Shown piece after piece: positions 44,629-53,847 of a DNA stretch of 64,000 bases. Position numbers and translations under genes: made by a program. This stretch comes from Fontibacillus puldeungensis (GTDB lineage Bacteria; Bacillota; Bacilli; Paenibacillales; Paenibacillaceae). Position 1 is the first letter of the stretch. Each line of letters opens with the position of its first letter. The notes beneath the pieces were generated by a model, which was not told the DNA's origin, ran no database searches, and saw only the letters and a list, made by a program, of their open reading frames with translations. The stretch lies in contig NZ_JBHTLM010000004.1 of assembly GCF_042678945.1 (NCBI RefSeq), forward strand, positions 1 through 64,000, given 5' to 3'.

Positions 44629-45738
44629 ATGCGCGTCGTACTAAGCGGCGGCGGAACCGGAGGACATATTTATCCTGCGCTGGCCGTCGCAAGCCAATGC
44701 GCTGAGGAATTTCCAAATTCCAAGTTTTTGTACATCGGCGGACAAAGAGGTTTGGAGAGCTCGCTGGTACCCAAAGAAAATATTCCTTTTGAAGCAATAG
44801 ATATCACCGGTTTTCGTCGAAAGCTATCTTTAGAAAATGTAAAAACGATCATGCGGTTTCTTAAAGGGGTTCGAACCTCCAAAAAGCTGCTCCGTGAATT
44901 TAAACCGGATGTGGTCATCGGCACCGGAGGCTACGTATGTGGTCCGGTCGTTTACGCTGCGGCCAAACTTGGCATTCCAAGCATCATTCATGAGCAAAAT
45001 GCCATTCCGGGTTTGACGAATCGTTTTTTAAGCAAGTATGTATCGACCGTTGCAGTCAGCTTTGACAATATGAATTCGGCCTTTCCCGGTGCCAAAAATA
45101 TTGTCTACACCGGAAACCCGCGTGCCACAACCGTATTTGCGGCCGATAAAAATAAAGGCTACGATTCTCTTGGACTGCCGAAAAGCAGCTCCGTCGTGCT
45201 TGTCGTTGGGGGCAGCCGGGGCGCTAAAGCAATCAATGAAGCGATGATCCAAATGGCTCCCCTGTTAAACAAGGCGGAGCATTTGCGTTTTGTTTATGTA
45301 ACCGGAGAGAGCTATTATGCCTCGACGATGAACACGATTCAAAGCCAGGTGGGGGAACTGCCCGATAACTTGCTAGTTCTTCCTTACGTGCACAATATGC
45401 CTGAGGTGCTGGCCAGCACCTCGCTGATCGTCAATCGCGCCGGCGCATCTTTTTTGGCCGAAATTACGGCGCTCGGGATTCCGTCGGTTCTTATTCCATC
45501 GCCAAACGTAACGAACAACCACCAAGAGAAAAATGCACGGACGCTGGAGCGGGCCGGAGCAGCTAAGGTTATTTTGGAGCCGGAGTTAACGGGGCAAAGC
45601 CTGTTTGACGCAATTAAACGCATTATGGGCGACTTAGAGGTGCATGCATCCATGTCGGAGGCTTCACGCCGTCTTGGCAAACCGGACTCCGCCCATTTGG
45701 TAGTCGAGGAGATGCGGAGGTTGATTCAAAGCCGGTAA
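44629..45738 (+). CDS. murG: Lipid II synthase MurG
   Basis: A 369-residue GT-B glycosyltransferase that adds GlcNAc to lipid I. Motifs: GGGTGGHIYPALAVA, IGTGGYVCGPV, HEQNAIPGLTNR, GGSRGAKAINE, NRAGASFLAEITALGIPSVLIPSP. ATG 44629 with GCGAGGTGAG; it starts 4 nt after the spoVE stop. Confidence 0.97.
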   Translation: MRVVLSGGGTGGHIYPALAVASQCAEEFPNSKFLYIGGQRGLESSLVPKENIPFEAIDITGFRRKLSLENVKTIMRFLKGVRTSKKLLREFKPDVVIGTGGYVCGPVVYAAAKLGIPSIIHEQNAIPGLTNRFLSKYVSTVAVSFDNMNSAFPGAKNIVYTGNPRATTVFAADKNKGYDSLGLPKSSSVVLVVGGSRGAKAINEAMIQMAPLLNKAEHLRFVYVTGESYYASTMNTIQSQVGELPDNLLVLPYVHNMPEVLASTSLIVNRAGASFLAEITALGIPSVLIPSPNVTNNHQEKNARTLERAGAAKVILEPELTGQSLFDAIKRIMGDLEVHASMSEASRRLGKPDSAHLVVEEMRRLIQSR

Positions 45739-45996
45739 TTGCCGGAAAGCAACGAGAAATTGCTTGAAAACAGCAGCCGGTTTTGGACCTGGGCGATTGT
45801 CACATTCTTCGTAAGGAAGGCATAAGATACTTTATAATTCGTGACAATCCATGTGGAGCAAGAAAAGGAAAGCTAATGTCCTGATGCTCCAACGGACCCG
45901 GGCAACCGGCTTTGTTTGCGGCGGTAACCGGATGGCCGGCAAACGTTAAGTCGGGCGGTTACTATTTGCCATATAAGTCAAGGGGGGGATTTTACG
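45739..45996 (+). promoter_or_regulatory. Structured leader region before murB
   Basis: A 258-nt gap in an otherwise tight operon. An 8-bp inverted repeat ATTGTCAC (45796-45803) / GTGACAAT (45841-45848) brackets a TATAAT (45833-45838). Downstream are hairpins GGAGCA/TGCTCC (45855-45860, 45885-45890) and GTTTGC-GGC/GCC-GCAAAC (45914-45922, 45935-45944). Likely an internal promoter with operator and a folded 5' leader; no known riboswitch recognised. Confidence 0.5.
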
Positions 45997-46902
45997 ATGC
46001 AGCAGTGGATATCGAATTTGAATCGGCAGGAAGTCGGGGAAATTATCCCTAACGAGCCGATGTCAAAATATACAACGTGGAAAATCGGCGGTCCCGCTGA
46101 CGCCATGATCGTACCAGAAAATGCCCGGCAGCTAACGAAGCTCATTCACTTGCTTCACGAAGCGCAAATTCCTTGGATGGTGGTCGGCAAGGGTTCAAAC
46201 ATGCTTGTCTCCGACAAAGGGATACGGGGGGCCGTCATCCGATTAGGCGCTGAGCTGGAGCAAATTGAGTTTAATGGAGTAGAGGTAGAAGCTGGTGGAG
46301 GCGCTCCTTTCGTGAGACTGAGCATAATGGCGGGCAAACAGGGGTTAACCGGCCTTGAGTTTGCTGGCGGCATTCCGGGTTCGGTAGGCGGCGCCGTATA
46401 TATGAACGCCGGTGCTCACGGGTCCGATGTGTCACGTATATTTAAATCCGCTGACATTGTTCTGGAGACAGGTGAGTTGGTCACTTATACCGCAGAGGAA
46501 ATGGAATTTGCCTATCGACATTCCATCCTGCATGAAAAGCGTGGCATTGTGGCGAAAGCCACCTTCAAGCTTGCAGAGGGAGATCGGCTGGAGATTGCTG
46601 CGGCCCTGGCGGCCTATAAAGATCGTCGCCGCAAAACGCAGCCGCTGCAGCAGCCGTGTGCTGGCAGTGTTTTTCGCAACCCTCCTGGAGATCATTCGGC
46701 AAGATTGATTGAAGCGGCCGGGCTGAAGGGCCTAAGGGTCGGAGGGGCCGAGGTTTCCACGCTACACGCCAATTTCATCGTCAATACCGGGCAAGCGACA
46801 GCAGAGGACGTTCTAGCGCTCATGGAGCAAATTAAAGGCACCGTTGCCGCTAAATTTGGCGTAAATCTGGTGCCTGAGGTCTTCTTCGTGGGTGAACGGT
46901 AA
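45997..46902 (+). CDS. murB: UDP-N-acetylenolpyruvoylglucosamine reductase MurB (type II)
   Basis: A 301-residue FAD enzyme. FAD motifs VGKGSNMLVSDKGIRG and GLEFAGGIPGSVGGAVYMNAGAHG; catalytic serine in AGSVFRNPPGD; C-terminal Glu in LVPEVFFVGE. Type II layout (no Tyr loop) is usual in Firmicutes. Follows murG after a structured gap; murA starts 16 nt later. Confidence 0.96.
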   Translation: MQQWISNLNRQEVGEIIPNEPMSKYTTWKIGGPADAMIVPENARQLTKLIHLLHEAQIPWMVVGKGSNMLVSDKGIRGAVIRLGAELEQIEFNGVEVEAGGGAPFVRLSIMAGKQGLTGLEFAGGIPGSVGGAVYMNAGAHGSDVSRIFKSADIVLETGELVTYTAEEMEFAYRHSILHEKRGIVAKATFKLAEGDRLEIAAALAAYKDRRRKTQPLQQPCAGSVFRNPPGDHSARLIEAAGLKGLRVGGAEVSTLHANFIVNTGQATAEDVLALMEQIKGTVAAKFGVNLVPEVFFVGER

Positions 46903-46918
46903 ACTCGGAGGTGATACA

Positions 46919-48199
46919 TTGGACAAATTGGTGATCGAAGGGGGGACCCCCCTATCAGGAACCATTCGTATCCATGGAGCTAAAAATGCAGCACTGCCGA
47001 TTCTGGCGGCTAGCATGCTGGCCGAAGGCAAGATGCAACTTCGAAATGTCCCCCGTCTGCTCGATATTGATGTCATGCTGGGCATACTCGCCAGGCTGGG
47101 CTGTAAAGCCGTCCACCTAGGGGACGTCGTAACCATCGATACGGGGAGCGCAGACTCGAGCCACGTGCCAGAGGATCTAATGAAACAGATGCGCTCATCC
47201 ATCTTTCTCATGGGACCGTTGTTAGCCAGGTTCGGGGAGGTATGCATTTACCAGCCTGGAGGGTGCGCGATTGGGGAGCGAAAAATCGACCTGCATCTAA
47301 AAGGGCTAGAAGCACTTGGTGCTAAGATTGAAGAGAAAGACCAGCAGATTTGGTGCAGGGCCAGTAAACTGGTCGGCACTGACATTCATCTGGATTTTCC
47401 CAGCGTTGGTGCTACAGAAAATATCATGATGGCAGCTGCTCTGGCCGAAGGCACCACAATTCTCTCCAATGCTGCGCGCGAGCCGGAAATTCAAGACCTG
47501 CAAAATTTTTTGAACGCTATGGGGGCAAGTGTGATCGGAGCTGGAACAGATACGATTACGATTCGGGGAGTAAAACGTCTTCAGCCATGCGACTATGAAA
47601 TCATTCCGGATCGGATCGTGGCCGGAACCGCACTAATTGCAGTGGCTGCAACCCGTGGTACCGTAACGCTCACACATTGCAATCCCGCGCATTTAGTAGC
47701 GCTGCTTCATGTACTAAGGCGGGCTGGTATTCAAATAGGAGCCACAAATGATATAATAACGATAATCAGTTCTGGCCGTCCGAAGGCAGTAGAGCGGATT
47801 GTTACCTCGCCTTACCCATCTTTTCCAACTGACTTGCAATCCCAAATTATGGTTCTTTTAGCTTTGGCGGACGGACTTAGCTTGATGAAGGAAACCGTAT
47901 TTGAGGGCCGATTTAAGCATGTGGATGAATTGGTCCGTATGGGAGCCGACATTTCTGTAGACCTAAATTCCGCGTATATACGGGGAGTGCCTAGGCTTTA
48001 CGGAGCCACTGTCGAGGCGACTGACCTAAGGGCTGGTGCTGCGCTCGTGATTGCCGGTCTGGCCGCTCAGGGGAAAACGATCGTTGAACAGGTCCACCAT
48101 ATCGACCGCGGCTATGATCGCATTGAAATGATGTTTCAACGTCTGGGAGGGGCTATGCATCGCGAATCCCCCGCACTGAAGCAGCTTGATTTAGCCTGA
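46919..48199 (+). CDS. murA: UDP-GlcNAc 1-carboxyvinyltransferase MurA
   Basis: A 426-residue EPSP-fold enzyme that starts peptidoglycan precursor synthesis. N-terminal LSGTIRIHGAKNAALPIL; active-site Cys116 in PGGCAIGERKID (fosfomycin target); SVGATENIMMAA. TTG 46919 with CGGAGGTGA. murA is not within the B. subtilis dcw cluster but is inserted here between murB and divIB. Confidence 0.95.
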   Translation: MDKLVIEGGTPLSGTIRIHGAKNAALPILAASMLAEGKMQLRNVPRLLDIDVMLGILARLGCKAVHLGDVVTIDTGSADSSHVPEDLMKQMRSSIFLMGPLLARFGEVCIYQPGGCAIGERKIDLHLKGLEALGAKIEEKDQQIWCRASKLVGTDIHLDFPSVGATENIMMAAALAEGTTILSNAAREPEIQDLQNFLNAMGASVIGAGTDTITIRGVKRLQPCDYEIIPDRIVAGTALIAVAATRGTVTLTHCNPAHLVALLHVLRRAGIQIGATNDIITIISSGRPKAVERIVTSPYPSFPTDLQSQIMVLLALADGLSLMKETVFEGRFKHVDELVRMGADISVDLNSAYIRGVPRLYGATVEATDLRAGAALVIAGLAAQGKTIVEQVHHIDRGYDRIEMMFQRLGGAMHRESPALKQLDLA

Positions 48200-48247
48200 G
48201 TTGATACTTCGTTTTTATATCGATTCTATTTTGCCCATATTATGTGT

Positions 48248-48264
48248 CCCCTCCACTGGAGGGG
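48248..48264. repeat. Short perfect hairpin in murA-divIB gap
   Basis: CCCCTCC-ACT-GGAGGGG, 7-bp stem with a 3-nt loop and no T tail. Possible processing or attenuation site. Confidence 0.55.
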
Positions 48265-48310
48265 ATAATAGGCTTTGTAATATCTATTCAGAAAGTTGCG
48301 GAGTAATGAC

Positions 48311-49084
48311 ATGCCAAAAACGAATGTGCCTGCCTTGAAGGAGCCAAATCCGAAACCGAAAAAGAAGCATGGGCGAAAAATTAGGATTATTCTCCTTTTG
48401 CTGTTTCTCTCTTTACTTAGCGTCCTTTTTTTTCGTTCCTCTTTCAGTAAAATATCCGTCATTACCTTTCACGGCAATACGTATTCAACGGATCAGCAGT
48501 TGTTGGACGTAGCCGGATTAAAGGTGGGTTCTCCGTACTTTGCTCTGAGCGCGGACAATATTCGGCTAAGATTGGAGGCCGTTCCTTCAGTTGAACATGC
48601 TATCGTGAACAAAACGTTTCCCGGAAACGTGGATATTAAGATTGAGGAGTATCCGCTGGCTGCTTTTGAACTCAAGGAAGACGGGAAAATGACAGGTCTG
48701 TTGGCAAACGGAACGGAGATTCCATTGCATAACGATTCTCTTCAGGTGGACAAGCCTATATTGACCGGATGGAAGGCGAAAGATCCGAATTTAGCCAAGC
48801 TATGTGCAACGTTGTCCCAAATTCCGGATACGCTCACTGCAGACATATCCGAGATCGTTCCTTCGCCGTCATTGTCCTATCCGGACCGTATCAAAATGTA
48901 CACCCGGTCACGCTTTGAGATTACTTCGGCGATCTCGCTCCTTGCTAAAAAAGCGGAGTATATGAACGAGATTTTGGAGTCTCAGGATCCCGGAAAACTG
49001 ACGATGCTTGATGCTGATTCTTATGTTCCGTATAACCCGCCTAAGGCCGAAGATAACGAGCAAAATGATACTACTCATGAGTGA
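48311..49084 (+). CDS. divIB: Cell division protein DivIB/FtsQ
   Basis: A 257-residue protein: Lys/Pro-rich cytosolic N terminus, one membrane helix (about 31-50), POTRA/FtsQ domain starting at ISVITFHGNTYSTDQQLLDVAGLK, beta domain, and an acidic C-terminal tail. Partner of FtsL and DivIC. ATG 48311 after GCGGAG; an in-frame TTG is at 48296. Confidence 0.92.
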   Translation: MPKTNVPALKEPNPKPKKKHGRKIRIILLLLFLSLLSVLFFRSSFSKISVITFHGNTYSTDQQLLDVAGLKVGSPYFALSADNIRLRLEAVPSVEHAIVNKTFPGNVDIKIEEYPLAAFELKEDGKMTGLLANGTEIPLHNDSLQVDKPILTGWKAKDPNLAKLCATLSQIPDTLTADISEIVPSPSLSYPDRIKMYTRSRFEITSAISLLAKKAEYMNEILESQDPGKLTMLDADSYVPYNPPKAEDNEQNDTTHE

Positions 49085-49239
49085 AAAACAATGTTAAAAT
49101 ACGTTTTATGGACTAGTTTCCTGACTCCCTCTTTTTTCTTATTATTTTTGCGTAGGGCAACAGGTCTACTTTCGTATTTTTTAGGTCCCTTTTGCCTAAT
49201 TCCATGTAAAAGTTGGAAGCCAAAAAATTTGTAGAAAAA

Positions 49240-49268
49240 AGAGGGAAAGATTGAACTGCGTTGAATAT
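49240..49268 (+). promoter_or_regulatory. Sigma-H-like promoter before ftsA
   Basis: -35 AGAGGGAAA (49240-49248; one mismatch to RNAGGAWWW), 11-bp spacer, -10 GTTGAATAT (49260-49268; full match to RNNGAATWW). B. subtilis ftsAZ also has a sigma-H promoter, used at sporulation onset. Confidence 0.65.
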
Positions 49269-49329
49269 GTAGAGAGTGCATCTAACATGGTAAGTATATT
49301 TTGAATGGGAAATAGGAGGTGCCAGGGGC

Positions 49330-50577
49330 TTGAGCAACAATGACATCATTGTTAGTTTGGACATCGGTACATCCAAAGTTCGTGCTATTATTGGGGAAAT
49401 TAATAATGGAACCTTTAATATTATTGGGGTTGGATCTGCCGACTCGGAAGGAATTCGAAAAGGCGCGATTGTAGATATTGACCAAACGGTTCAATCGATC
49501 CGCAGCGCTGTGGATCATGCGGAACGGATGGTAGGTATTCAAATATCGGAAGTATATGTCGGCATTTCGGGAAACCACATCGGACTCCAAACGAGCCACG
49601 GAGTTGTAGCTGTACAGAATGAGGATCGTGAAATTAGCGAAGAGGATATCGACCGTGTGATGAAGGCTGCAGAGGTGATTGCGCTTCCACCGGAACGCGA
49701 AATTATCGATGTTGTTGCTAAGCAGTATGTGGTGGACGGGTTAGAGGGGATTCAGGATCCTCGGGGAATGATCGGGGTTCGTCTTGAGGTCGAAGCCACC
49801 ATCATTACCGGAGCGAAAACGGCAATACACAATCTACTCCGTTGTGTAGAGAAATCTGGTCTAAAAGTCCGGGATTTAGTATTACTTTCGCTTGGTGCAG
49901 GTCAACTTGCCCTGTCAAAAGACGAAAAGACGATGGGTTCTGTACTGGTGGATATCGGTGCTGGATCCACAACGATCGCTGTTTTTGAAAGCGGCACGAT
50001 CGTGGCGACATCTACGCTTCCGATAGGGGGAGAATTTATAACGAATGACATTGCTTACGGACTCCGCACTCTAACCGATCAGGCCGAGAAAGCCAAGCTT
50101 AAATACGGCTGTGCTTGTATTGAAGATGCAGCGGCTGACGTCACCTTTAAGGTTACGCGGATCGGCAGCAATGTTGATAAAGAATTTACGCAGGAGGATC
50201 TCGCTGCTATTGCGGAACCGCGGGTGCAGGAGATTTTTCAGCTTATTTGCCAGGAAGTCAAGCGGCTTGGATACGGGGAACAGCCTGGAGGTTATATTTT
50301 GACCGGTGGGACTGCCTCGATGCCGGGGTTGCTTAAGATAGCGCAGGAAGAGCTTGCCGCTTCCGTCCGGATTGCGGTGCCGGATTATATCGGTGTTCGT
50401 GATCCTGGGTTTACGGGTGGCGTTGGCATTTTGTATAAAGTCATCAAAAATATTCGTGTCCGCAATGTAGGAACTAAAAAGTCATCAAATCGAAGCAAAG
50501 CCACTAGCAACCAAGAGACTGTCAAGAAACCTGGTTTGATAGAACGCCTAAAAAATCTATTCAGCGAATTTATATAG
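49330..50577 (+). CDS. ftsA: Cell division protein FtsA
   Basis: A 415-residue actin-like protein. Phosphate-1 motif SLDIGTSKVRA, SHUTF-type 1C domain (about 85-165), phosphate-2 VDIGAGSTTIAVF, ILTGGTASMPG. The C-terminal amphipathic helix IERLKNLFSEFI tethers FtsZ to the membrane. TTG start with AATAGGAGGTG. Confidence 0.96.
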   Translation: MSNNDIIVSLDIGTSKVRAIIGEINNGTFNIIGVGSADSEGIRKGAIVDIDQTVQSIRSAVDHAERMVGIQISEVYVGISGNHIGLQTSHGVVAVQNEDREISEEDIDRVMKAAEVIALPPEREIIDVVAKQYVVDGLEGIQDPRGMIGVRLEVEATIITGAKTAIHNLLRCVEKSGLKVRDLVLLSLGAGQLALSKDEKTMGSVLVDIGAGSTTIAVFESGTIVATSTLPIGGEFITNDIAYGLRTLTDQAEKAKLKYGCACIEDAAADVTFKVTRIGSNVDKEFTQEDLAAIAEPRVQEIFQLICQEVKRLGYGEQPGGYILTGGTASMPGLLKIAQEELAASVRIAVPDYIGVRDPGFTGGVGILYKVIKNIRVRNVGTKKSSNRSKATSNQETVKKPGLIERLKNLFSEFI

Positions 50578-50634
50578 TGGGTACAGGGATGATGAACGGG
50601 CCATCCTTGCACATTGAGGGGGAGATGGAAGAGT

Positions 50635-51759
50635 ATGTTGGAATTTGATTTCGATATGGAGAGCTTGGCTCAAATTAAGGTCATCGGTGTAGGCGGTGGG
50701 GGAAGCAACGCTGTAAACCGAATGATCGAGAACGGCGTAAAGGGGGTTGAATTCATTACGGTGAATACGGACGCCCAAGCGCTTCATTTGGCCAAGTCCG
50801 AACATAAATTACAGATTGGCGATAAATTAACCCGCGGACTCGGCGCCGGAGCTAATCCGGAGGTCGGGAAAAAAGCGGCCGAAGAATCCCGCGATATGAT
50901 TGCGAATACGTTAAAAGGCGCAGATATGGTATTCGTTACTGCCGGTATGGGCGGGGGTACAGGAACTGGCGCAGCTCCGGTGATTGCCGAAATCGCCAGA
51001 GAATGCGGTGCGCTTACGGTGGGTGTGGTAACCCGACCGTTTACTTTTGAAGGTCGGAAGCGTTCCTCCCAAGCCTTGCAAGGAATTGAAGCTTTGAAAG
51101 AAAAGGTAGACACGCTGATCGTAATTCCTAACGATCGACTGCTGGAAATCGTCGATAAGAAGACGCCGATGCTGGAAGCGTTCCGCGAAGCGGACAACGT
51201 GCTTCGTCAAGCGGTTCAAGGGATTTCGGACTTGATTAAAGTACCGGGTCTGATTAACCTTGACTTTGCCGACGTGAAGACGATCATGACAGAGCGCGGA
51301 TCCGCTTTGATGGGGATCGGCATGGCAACCGGCGAGAATCGTGCAGCCGAAGCTGCACGCAAGGCAATTATGAGCCCGTTGCTCGAAACTTCCATCGAGG
51401 GAGCTCGCGGGGTCATTATGAATATCACAGGTGGAGCAAACCTGTCCTTGTACGAAGTTAATGAGGCGGCTGAAATCGTCATTTCGGCTTCCGATCCGGA
51501 TGTGAATATGATCTTCGGTGCTATTATCGAGGAAGATATGAAAGAAGAAATCAAAGTAACTGTCATCGCTACAGGTTTTGAGAGTAAAGCAACGATTCAC
51601 CCGAGCCGTAAGCCGACGGCTGCTCCGGGCCCGGGTGCTCCAGAACCACAAGATACGCGGTCTGCTTCAACTCTGAGACCTTTCGGCAATCAGCCTAGTG
51701 GAGATCAGCTAGATATTCCTACGTTTCTCCGTAACCGTTCACGGCACAATAACGAGTAA
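50635..51759 (+). CDS. ftsZ: Cell division protein FtsZ
   Basis: A 374-residue tubulin-like GTPase. GTP-binding GGGGSNAVNRM near 20-30; tubulin signature GGGTGTG at 106-112; T7 loop region NLDFADVKTIM. The C-terminal core DIPTFLRNR binds FtsA and SepF (sepF is 9 kb downstream). Ends the dcw cluster at a strong terminator. Confidence 0.98.
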   Translation: MLEFDFDMESLAQIKVIGVGGGGSNAVNRMIENGVKGVEFITVNTDAQALHLAKSEHKLQIGDKLTRGLGAGANPEVGKKAAEESRDMIANTLKGADMVFVTAGMGGGTGTGAAPVIAEIARECGALTVGVVTRPFTFEGRKRSSQALQGIEALKEKVDTLIVIPNDRLLEIVDKKTPMLEAFREADNVLRQAVQGISDLIKVPGLINLDFADVKTIMTERGSALMGIGMATGENRAAEAARKAIMSPLLETSIEGARGVIMNITGGANLSLYEVNEAAEIVISASDPDVNMIFGAIIEEDMKEEIKVTVIATGFESKATIHPSRKPTAAPGPGAPEPQDTRSASTLRPFGNQPSGDQLDIPTFLRNRSRHNNE

Positions 51760-51787
51760 TCGAAAATTTTAGACGTACGTCTTCCCC

Positions 51788-51827
51788 AAAGACCTTGTCC
51801 TATTAAATAGGACAAGGTCTTTTTTTG
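51788..51827 (+). terminator. Terminator after ftsZ
   Basis: A 15-bp stem AAAGACCTTGTCCTA/TAGGACAAGGTCTTT with a 5-nt loop and T tail. Confidence 0.95.
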
Positions 51828-51893
51828 CCAAAAATCGCAGAAACTCTATGAAACCTGAATGTTCTTGGATTTGGGCGGGAGAGGTCGACAAAA

Positions 51894-51950
51894 CTAGTGG
51901 GATTCTGCCCCCATTATTAGACAGACTTCATAGCGAGACATCTTTATACT
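51894..51950 (+). promoter_or_regulatory. Spo0A-type spoIIG promoter
   Basis: TAGACA (51918-51923) and TATACT (51945-51950) are separated by 21 bp, the wide spacing typical of spoIIG. TTAGACA (51917-51923) and GTCGACA (51894-51900) each match the 0A-box TTCGACA at 6 of 7 positions, one overlapping the -35. This predicts activation by Spo0A~P with sigma-A. Confidence 0.68.
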
Positions 51951-51981
51951 GATAACCATCTCCCCAGGCAGGTGAATGCGG

Positions 51982-53016
51982 GTGGTTGTTTATATTGATC
52001 TTGTATTTTTACTGAATCTGGTTATTGATGCTAGCCTTCTGCTCGTGACGGCATGGATGCGGAAGCATAAGCTTATCATTTGGCGGATTATTGTTTCCGC
52101 GGTAGTGGGTGCACTATACGTGGTGATGATGTTTATGCCTGAGCTCAGCTTCATGTTTACGTTTCTCGTAAAATTTCTGTTTTCCGTTGTCATGCTGTGG
52201 ATCGCTTTTGGGTTTGAGAGCTTGCAGCACTATTTAAGAAATATGGGCGCATTTTATATCGTAAATTTTGCAGCGGCCGGCGGTATCCTGGGTGTGCATT
52301 ATTTGCTGCAGGATGCTGGAGAACTTTGGAACGGAATGTGGTACACGGCATCCGGTGGACTTGGGTTTTCGCTAAAAGTTGGCACGCTATTTACGCTCAT
52401 TCTGTTCTTTGTCGTATTGTTTTGGTTTAAAAGGGTCATTGGCACACGGCAAAGGCAGGAAAAGATGGCCACTTATCTGGTTGATGTTCAGGCGATCTTA
52501 GGGGAGGCAGTAGTTCACTGCAAAGGTTTGATCGATACGGGGAATCAACTGACCGACCCGTTAAGCCGATTGCCAGTTATGGTGATGGAAGCTAAGCTGT
52601 GGGAAAAGCACTTCCCGGCAGCACTCCGTGGGCAGCTTACCGCAGAACGTGCGGACAACCTTATTTTGGAGTGGGCGGCGGAGGCCGGCTCTTTCCCGTG
52701 GCCTGATCGGCTGCGGCTAGTGCCTTATCGGGGAATTAACAAAGGTACGCAGTTTATGCTGGCACTAAAGCCTGATGAGGTTACTATCAGTTGGGATGGT
52801 CGGGAATATCGTACGGCGAAAGTCCTTATCGGTTTGGACGGGGGACGATTATCGGCAGAAGGCTCTTATGAGGCTATCGTACATCCGGCGCTGACAGAAG
52901 GGGCGGAAGCAGTTTCGACGGAACAGACCACATTGCATACGGATACGGATATGAGCCCCGCTTGGGCATCGGGCACAGAGAACCGTTCGGACTCTATCAG
53001 TAAAACGGGAACGTAA
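51982..53016 (+). CDS. spoIIGA: Sigma-E processing protease SpoIIGA
   Basis: A 344-residue protein with five membrane helices in the first 150 residues and a cytosolic aspartic protease domain. Catalytic Asp185 lies in LIDTGNQLTDP. It cleaves pro-sigma-E after the forespore SpoIIR signal. GTG 51982 aligns with the B. subtilis start and places AGGTGA 6 nt upstream; ATG 51976 is the alternative. The C-terminal ~45 residues are low-complexity. sigE follows after 18 nt. Confidence 0.93.
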   Translation: MVVYIDLVFLLNLVIDASLLLVTAWMRKHKLIIWRIIVSAVVGALYVVMMFMPELSFMFTFLVKFLFSVVMLWIAFGFESLQHYLRNMGAFYIVNFAAAGGILGVHYLLQDAGELWNGMWYTASGGLGFSLKVGTLFTLILFFVVLFWFKRVIGTRQRQEKMATYLVDVQAILGEAVVHCKGLIDTGNQLTDPLSRLPVMVMEAKLWEKHFPAALRGQLTAERADNLILEWAAEAGSFPWPDRLRLVPYRGINKGTQFMLALKPDEVTISWDGREYRTAKVLIGLDGGRLSAEGSYEAIVHPALTEGAEAVSTEQTTLHTDTDMSPAWASGTENRSDSISKTGT

Positions 53017-53034
53017 TATGGGAGGAAAGAGAAC

Positions 53035-53757
53035 ATGCGTGTAAAATGGAAACTGATGCTGCAGCTTCAGTACTACCGAATGTTGTTTATTTTTGGACTA
53101 AAAAGCGAGGAAATCTATTATATTGGCGGAAGCGAAGCGCTGCCGCCTCCATTGACGCGCGAAGAAGAGGAATACTTGCTGCAGCGGCTGTCTAGTGGTG
53201 ATGCGGCGATACGGGCTATGCTGATCGAAAGAAACTTAAGGCTCGTCGTGTATATCGCCAGAAAATTTGAAAACACGGGAATCAACATCGAGGATCTCGT
53301 CTCAATTGGGGCGATCGGCCTGATCAAAGCGGTCAATACGTTTGACCCGGAGAAAAAGATTAAGCTGGCGACATACGCCTCGCGCTGCATCGAAAATGAG
53401 ATATTGATGTATTTACGGCGCAACAGTAAAATTCGCACCGAGGTCTCGTTCGATGAGCCGTTGAACATCGATTGGGACGGTAACGAGCTGCTCTTGTCCG
53501 ACGTTCTCGGCACGGAGAACGATACAATTTACCGCAACATTGAAGAGCAGGTTGACCGAAAGCTGCTGCATAAGGCGCTTGATAAGCTAAGCGAGCGGGA
53601 ACGGATGATTATGGAGCTGCGGTTTGGCCTCGTCGACGGCGACGAGAAGACACAAAAGGACGTTGCTGACCTGTTAGGCATCTCGCAATCTTACATTTCT
53701 CGCTTGGAAAAACGGATCATCAAACGGCTCCGCAAGGAATTCAATAAGATGGTGTAG
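53035..53757 (+). CDS. sigE: RNA polymerase sigma-E precursor (mother cell)
   Basis: A 240-residue sigma-70 family protein. An N-terminal amphipathic pro-sequence (about 1-29, WKLMLQLQYYRMLFIFGL) is removed by SpoIIGA. Region 2 NLRLVVYIARKF..NIEDLVSIGAIGLIKAVNTFDP, region 4 HTH KDVADLLGISQSYISRLEKR. Controls early mother-cell genes. Site GGGAGGAAAG. Confidence 0.97.
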   Translation: MRVKWKLMLQLQYYRMLFIFGLKSEEIYYIGGSEALPPPLTREEEEYLLQRLSSGDAAIRAMLIERNLRLVVYIARKFENTGINIEDLVSIGAIGLIKAVNTFDPEKKIKLATYASRCIENEILMYLRRNSKIRTEVSFDEPLNIDWDGNELLLSDVLGTENDTIYRNIEEQVDRKLLHKALDKLSERERMIMELRFGLVDGDEKTQKDVADLLGISQSYISRLEKRIIKRLRKEFNKMV

Positions 53758-53783
53758 GTCACCCCCAGCTTAACGTTGTATAG

Positions 53784-53813
53784 GAATAAAAATACAGTCC
53801 GAGGAGATAATGA
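53784..53813 (+). promoter_or_regulatory. Possible sigma-F promoter of sigG
   Basis: GAATA (53784-53788) and GGAGATAATGA (53803-53813) at 14-bp spacing. The -10 matches five of six fixed bases of GGnnAnAnTnG. Consistent with forespore sigma-F control of sigG, but weak. Confidence 0.4.
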
Positions 53814-53847
53814 TCATTAATGTTTCTCCTTGGGAGGTTAAGACACG

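Noticed and set aside
45796..45838. TTGTCA with TATAAT as a classical sigma-A promoter
   Set aside because: The spacing is 30 bp, too long; TATAAT may still be a -10 with a weak -35, so it is described as part of the murB leader instead.
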